This document shows, piece after piece, positions 5,733 to 6,684 of a stretch of DNA of 6,684 nucleotides. A model generated the notes under the pieces. The model did no database searches. It was not told the DNA's origin and saw nothing but the letters and a program-made list of their open reading frames with translations. The stretch is from Pirellulaceae bacterium. GTDB taxonomy: Bacteria > Planctomycetota > Planctomycetia > Pirellulales > Pirellulaceae. Position 1 is the stretch's first letter. The number at the start of each line of letters is the position of its first letter. Position numbers and translations under genes: made by a program. The stretch is from assembly GCA_030744095.1 (NCBI GenBank), contig JASLRF010000450.1, forward strand, positions 1 to 6,684. Direction: 5' to 3'.

Positions 5733-6684
5733 ATGCCCGCCACGATTTACTATGACAATGATGCCGATCTTTCCCTGTTGAAAGACAAGATAATCGCGAT
5801 TTTGGGCTACGGCTCACAAGGACACGCCCAGGCACAGAACCTGCGCGACAGTGGCTGTAACGTCATTGTTGGTCAGCGACCGGGCAGCCCTAATTACGAA
5901 CTGGCAGTCTCTCACGGCTTCGAACCGATGCCGATCGACGAAGCCACCAAACGTGGCGACTTGATCAATATACTCTTGCCGGATGAAGTTCAGGGCGACA
6001 TCTTCAAGGACCACATTCTCAAGAACCTGTCGGAAGGCAACATTCTGATGTGTTCGCATGGCTTCAATCTGCATTTTGGTCAGGTCGAAGCACCCCCCGG
6101 TGTTGACACACTGCTGGTCGCCCCGAAGGGGCCCGGCCATCTGGTCCGCAGTGAATTCGAAAAGGGTGGTGGCGTTCCGAGTTTGATCGCTGTCGGCAAA
6201 GGCGCTTCCGAAGAGACCAAGCAACTTGGCCTGGCCTACGCGAAAGGCATCGGCGGCACACGCGGCGGCGTGATTGAAACCACGATCGCGGAAGAAACCG
6301 AAACGGACTTGTTCGGCGAACAGGTCGTGCTTTGCGGCGGTGTAAGTGAGCTTGTCAAGGCCGCATTTGAAACGTTGGTCGACGCCGGCTATCAACCGGA
6401 GATGGCATATTTTGAGTGTCTGCACGAACTGAAGCTGATCGTCGATCTGTTTTATCAAGGTGGTCTCAGTTACATGCGGTACAGCGTCTCCAATACGGCC
6501 GAGTACGGTGATTATTCACGTGGCCCGCGGATCATCAACGACGACACTCGAGCGGAGATGAAGAAGATTTTGGAAGAGATTCAAACCGGCAAATTCGCTC
6601 GCGAGTGGATCCTGGAAAACCGTGCCGGCGCGCCGGCTTTCAAAGCCGTTCGCCGTCGCGACCGATCGCTGCAAATTGAAGACG
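5733..6684 (+). CDS. ilvC: Ketol-acid reductoisomerase, 3' end outside window
   Basis: This enzyme isomerises and reduces acetolactate or acetohydroxybutyrate to the dihydroxy acid, the second step of branched-chain amino acid synthesis, using Mg2+ and NAD(P)H. The frame opens at ATG 5733 ([16 protein letters not shown]) and stays open to the window edge, giving 317 residues of a likely ~335-340 for a short class I enzyme; only the last few residues are missing. The Rossmann motif [13 protein letters not shown] starts at residue 25. The cofactor loop after strand 2 reads [11 protein letters not shown] (47-57). Catalytic features are CSHGFN with His109, [13 protein letters not shown], the metal ligands Asp192 and Glu196 in TDLFGEQ, and Glu228 and Glu232 in FECLHEL. 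These fit class I positions shifted by two. Near the end, [15 protein letters not shown] is typical. AGGAG at 5715 is the probable ribosome site. It is probably cotranscribed with ilvN. A long antisense frame over it is a shadow. Confidence 0.95.
   Translation, partial: MPATIYYDNDADLSLLKDKIIAILGYGSQGHAQAQNLRDSGCNVIVGQRPGSPNYELAVSHGFEPMPIDEATKRGDLINILLPDEVQGDIFKDHILKNLSEGNILMCSHGFNLHFGQVEAPPGVDTLLVAPKGPGHLVRSEFEKGGGVPSLIAVGKGASEETKQLGLAYAKGIGGTRGGVIETTIAEETETDLFGEQVVLCGGVSELVKAAFETLVDAGYQPEMAYFECLHELKLIVDLFYQGGLSYMRYSVSNTAEYGDYSRGPRIINDDTRAEMKKILEEIQTGKFAREWILENRAGAPAFKAVRRRDRSLQIED

Noticed and set aside
5814..6458. A 214-codon open frame antisense to ilvC
   Set aside because: It lies fully within a clear ilvC coding frame, shows no family motif, and follows from the codon bias of the sense gene.

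Overview
This window carries ordinary chromosomal housekeeping genes of a moderately GC-rich Gram-negative-type bacterium. The best guess is a planctomycete, probably of the Pirellula group. This rests on protein style: the KARI cofactor loop, the RNase Z-like hydrolase, the planctomycete-like pentapeptide protein, and an ilvN-ilvC pair without ilvB. It is an impression from sequence, not a database result. No rRNA, tRNA, CRISPR array, insertion sequence or prophage gene is visible.

Layout. Positions 1-773 (+) hold the C-terminal half of type I glutamine synthetase, including the adenylylation tyrosine. Facing it, 31 bp away, is a minus-strand series read from right to left: scpA (3931-3104), an RNase Z-like metallo-beta-lactamase-fold hydrolase (2936-2097) and the radical-SAM heme chaperone gene hemW (1968-805). 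The three are collinear but separated by 167 bp and 128 bp, each gap holding a hairpin, so a single operon is possible but not shown. A good extended -10 promoter candidate lies upstream of scpA. A 418-bp non-coding divergent region (3932-4349) separates scpA from a plus-strand pentapeptide-repeat gene (4350-4973). The ilvN gene (acetolactate synthase regulatory subunit, 5156-5683) follows after 182 bp. The start of ilvC (ketol-acid reductoisomerase, from 5733) follows 49 bp later and runs off the right edge.

Functionally, glnA makes glutamine from ammonia. IlvN and IlvC serve the first two steps of valine, leucine and isoleucine synthesis, with the catalytic IlvB subunit needed from elsewhere. 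ScpA belongs to the SMC condensin, HemW to heme delivery, and the hydrolase probably to RNA processing. Their products do not form an obvious shared pathway.

I found no convincing undescribed system. The items most worth a second look are the pentapeptide protein, with a one-residue register slip and an internal duplication, and the hydrolase, which has RNase Z metal motifs but lacks a recognisable exosite arm.
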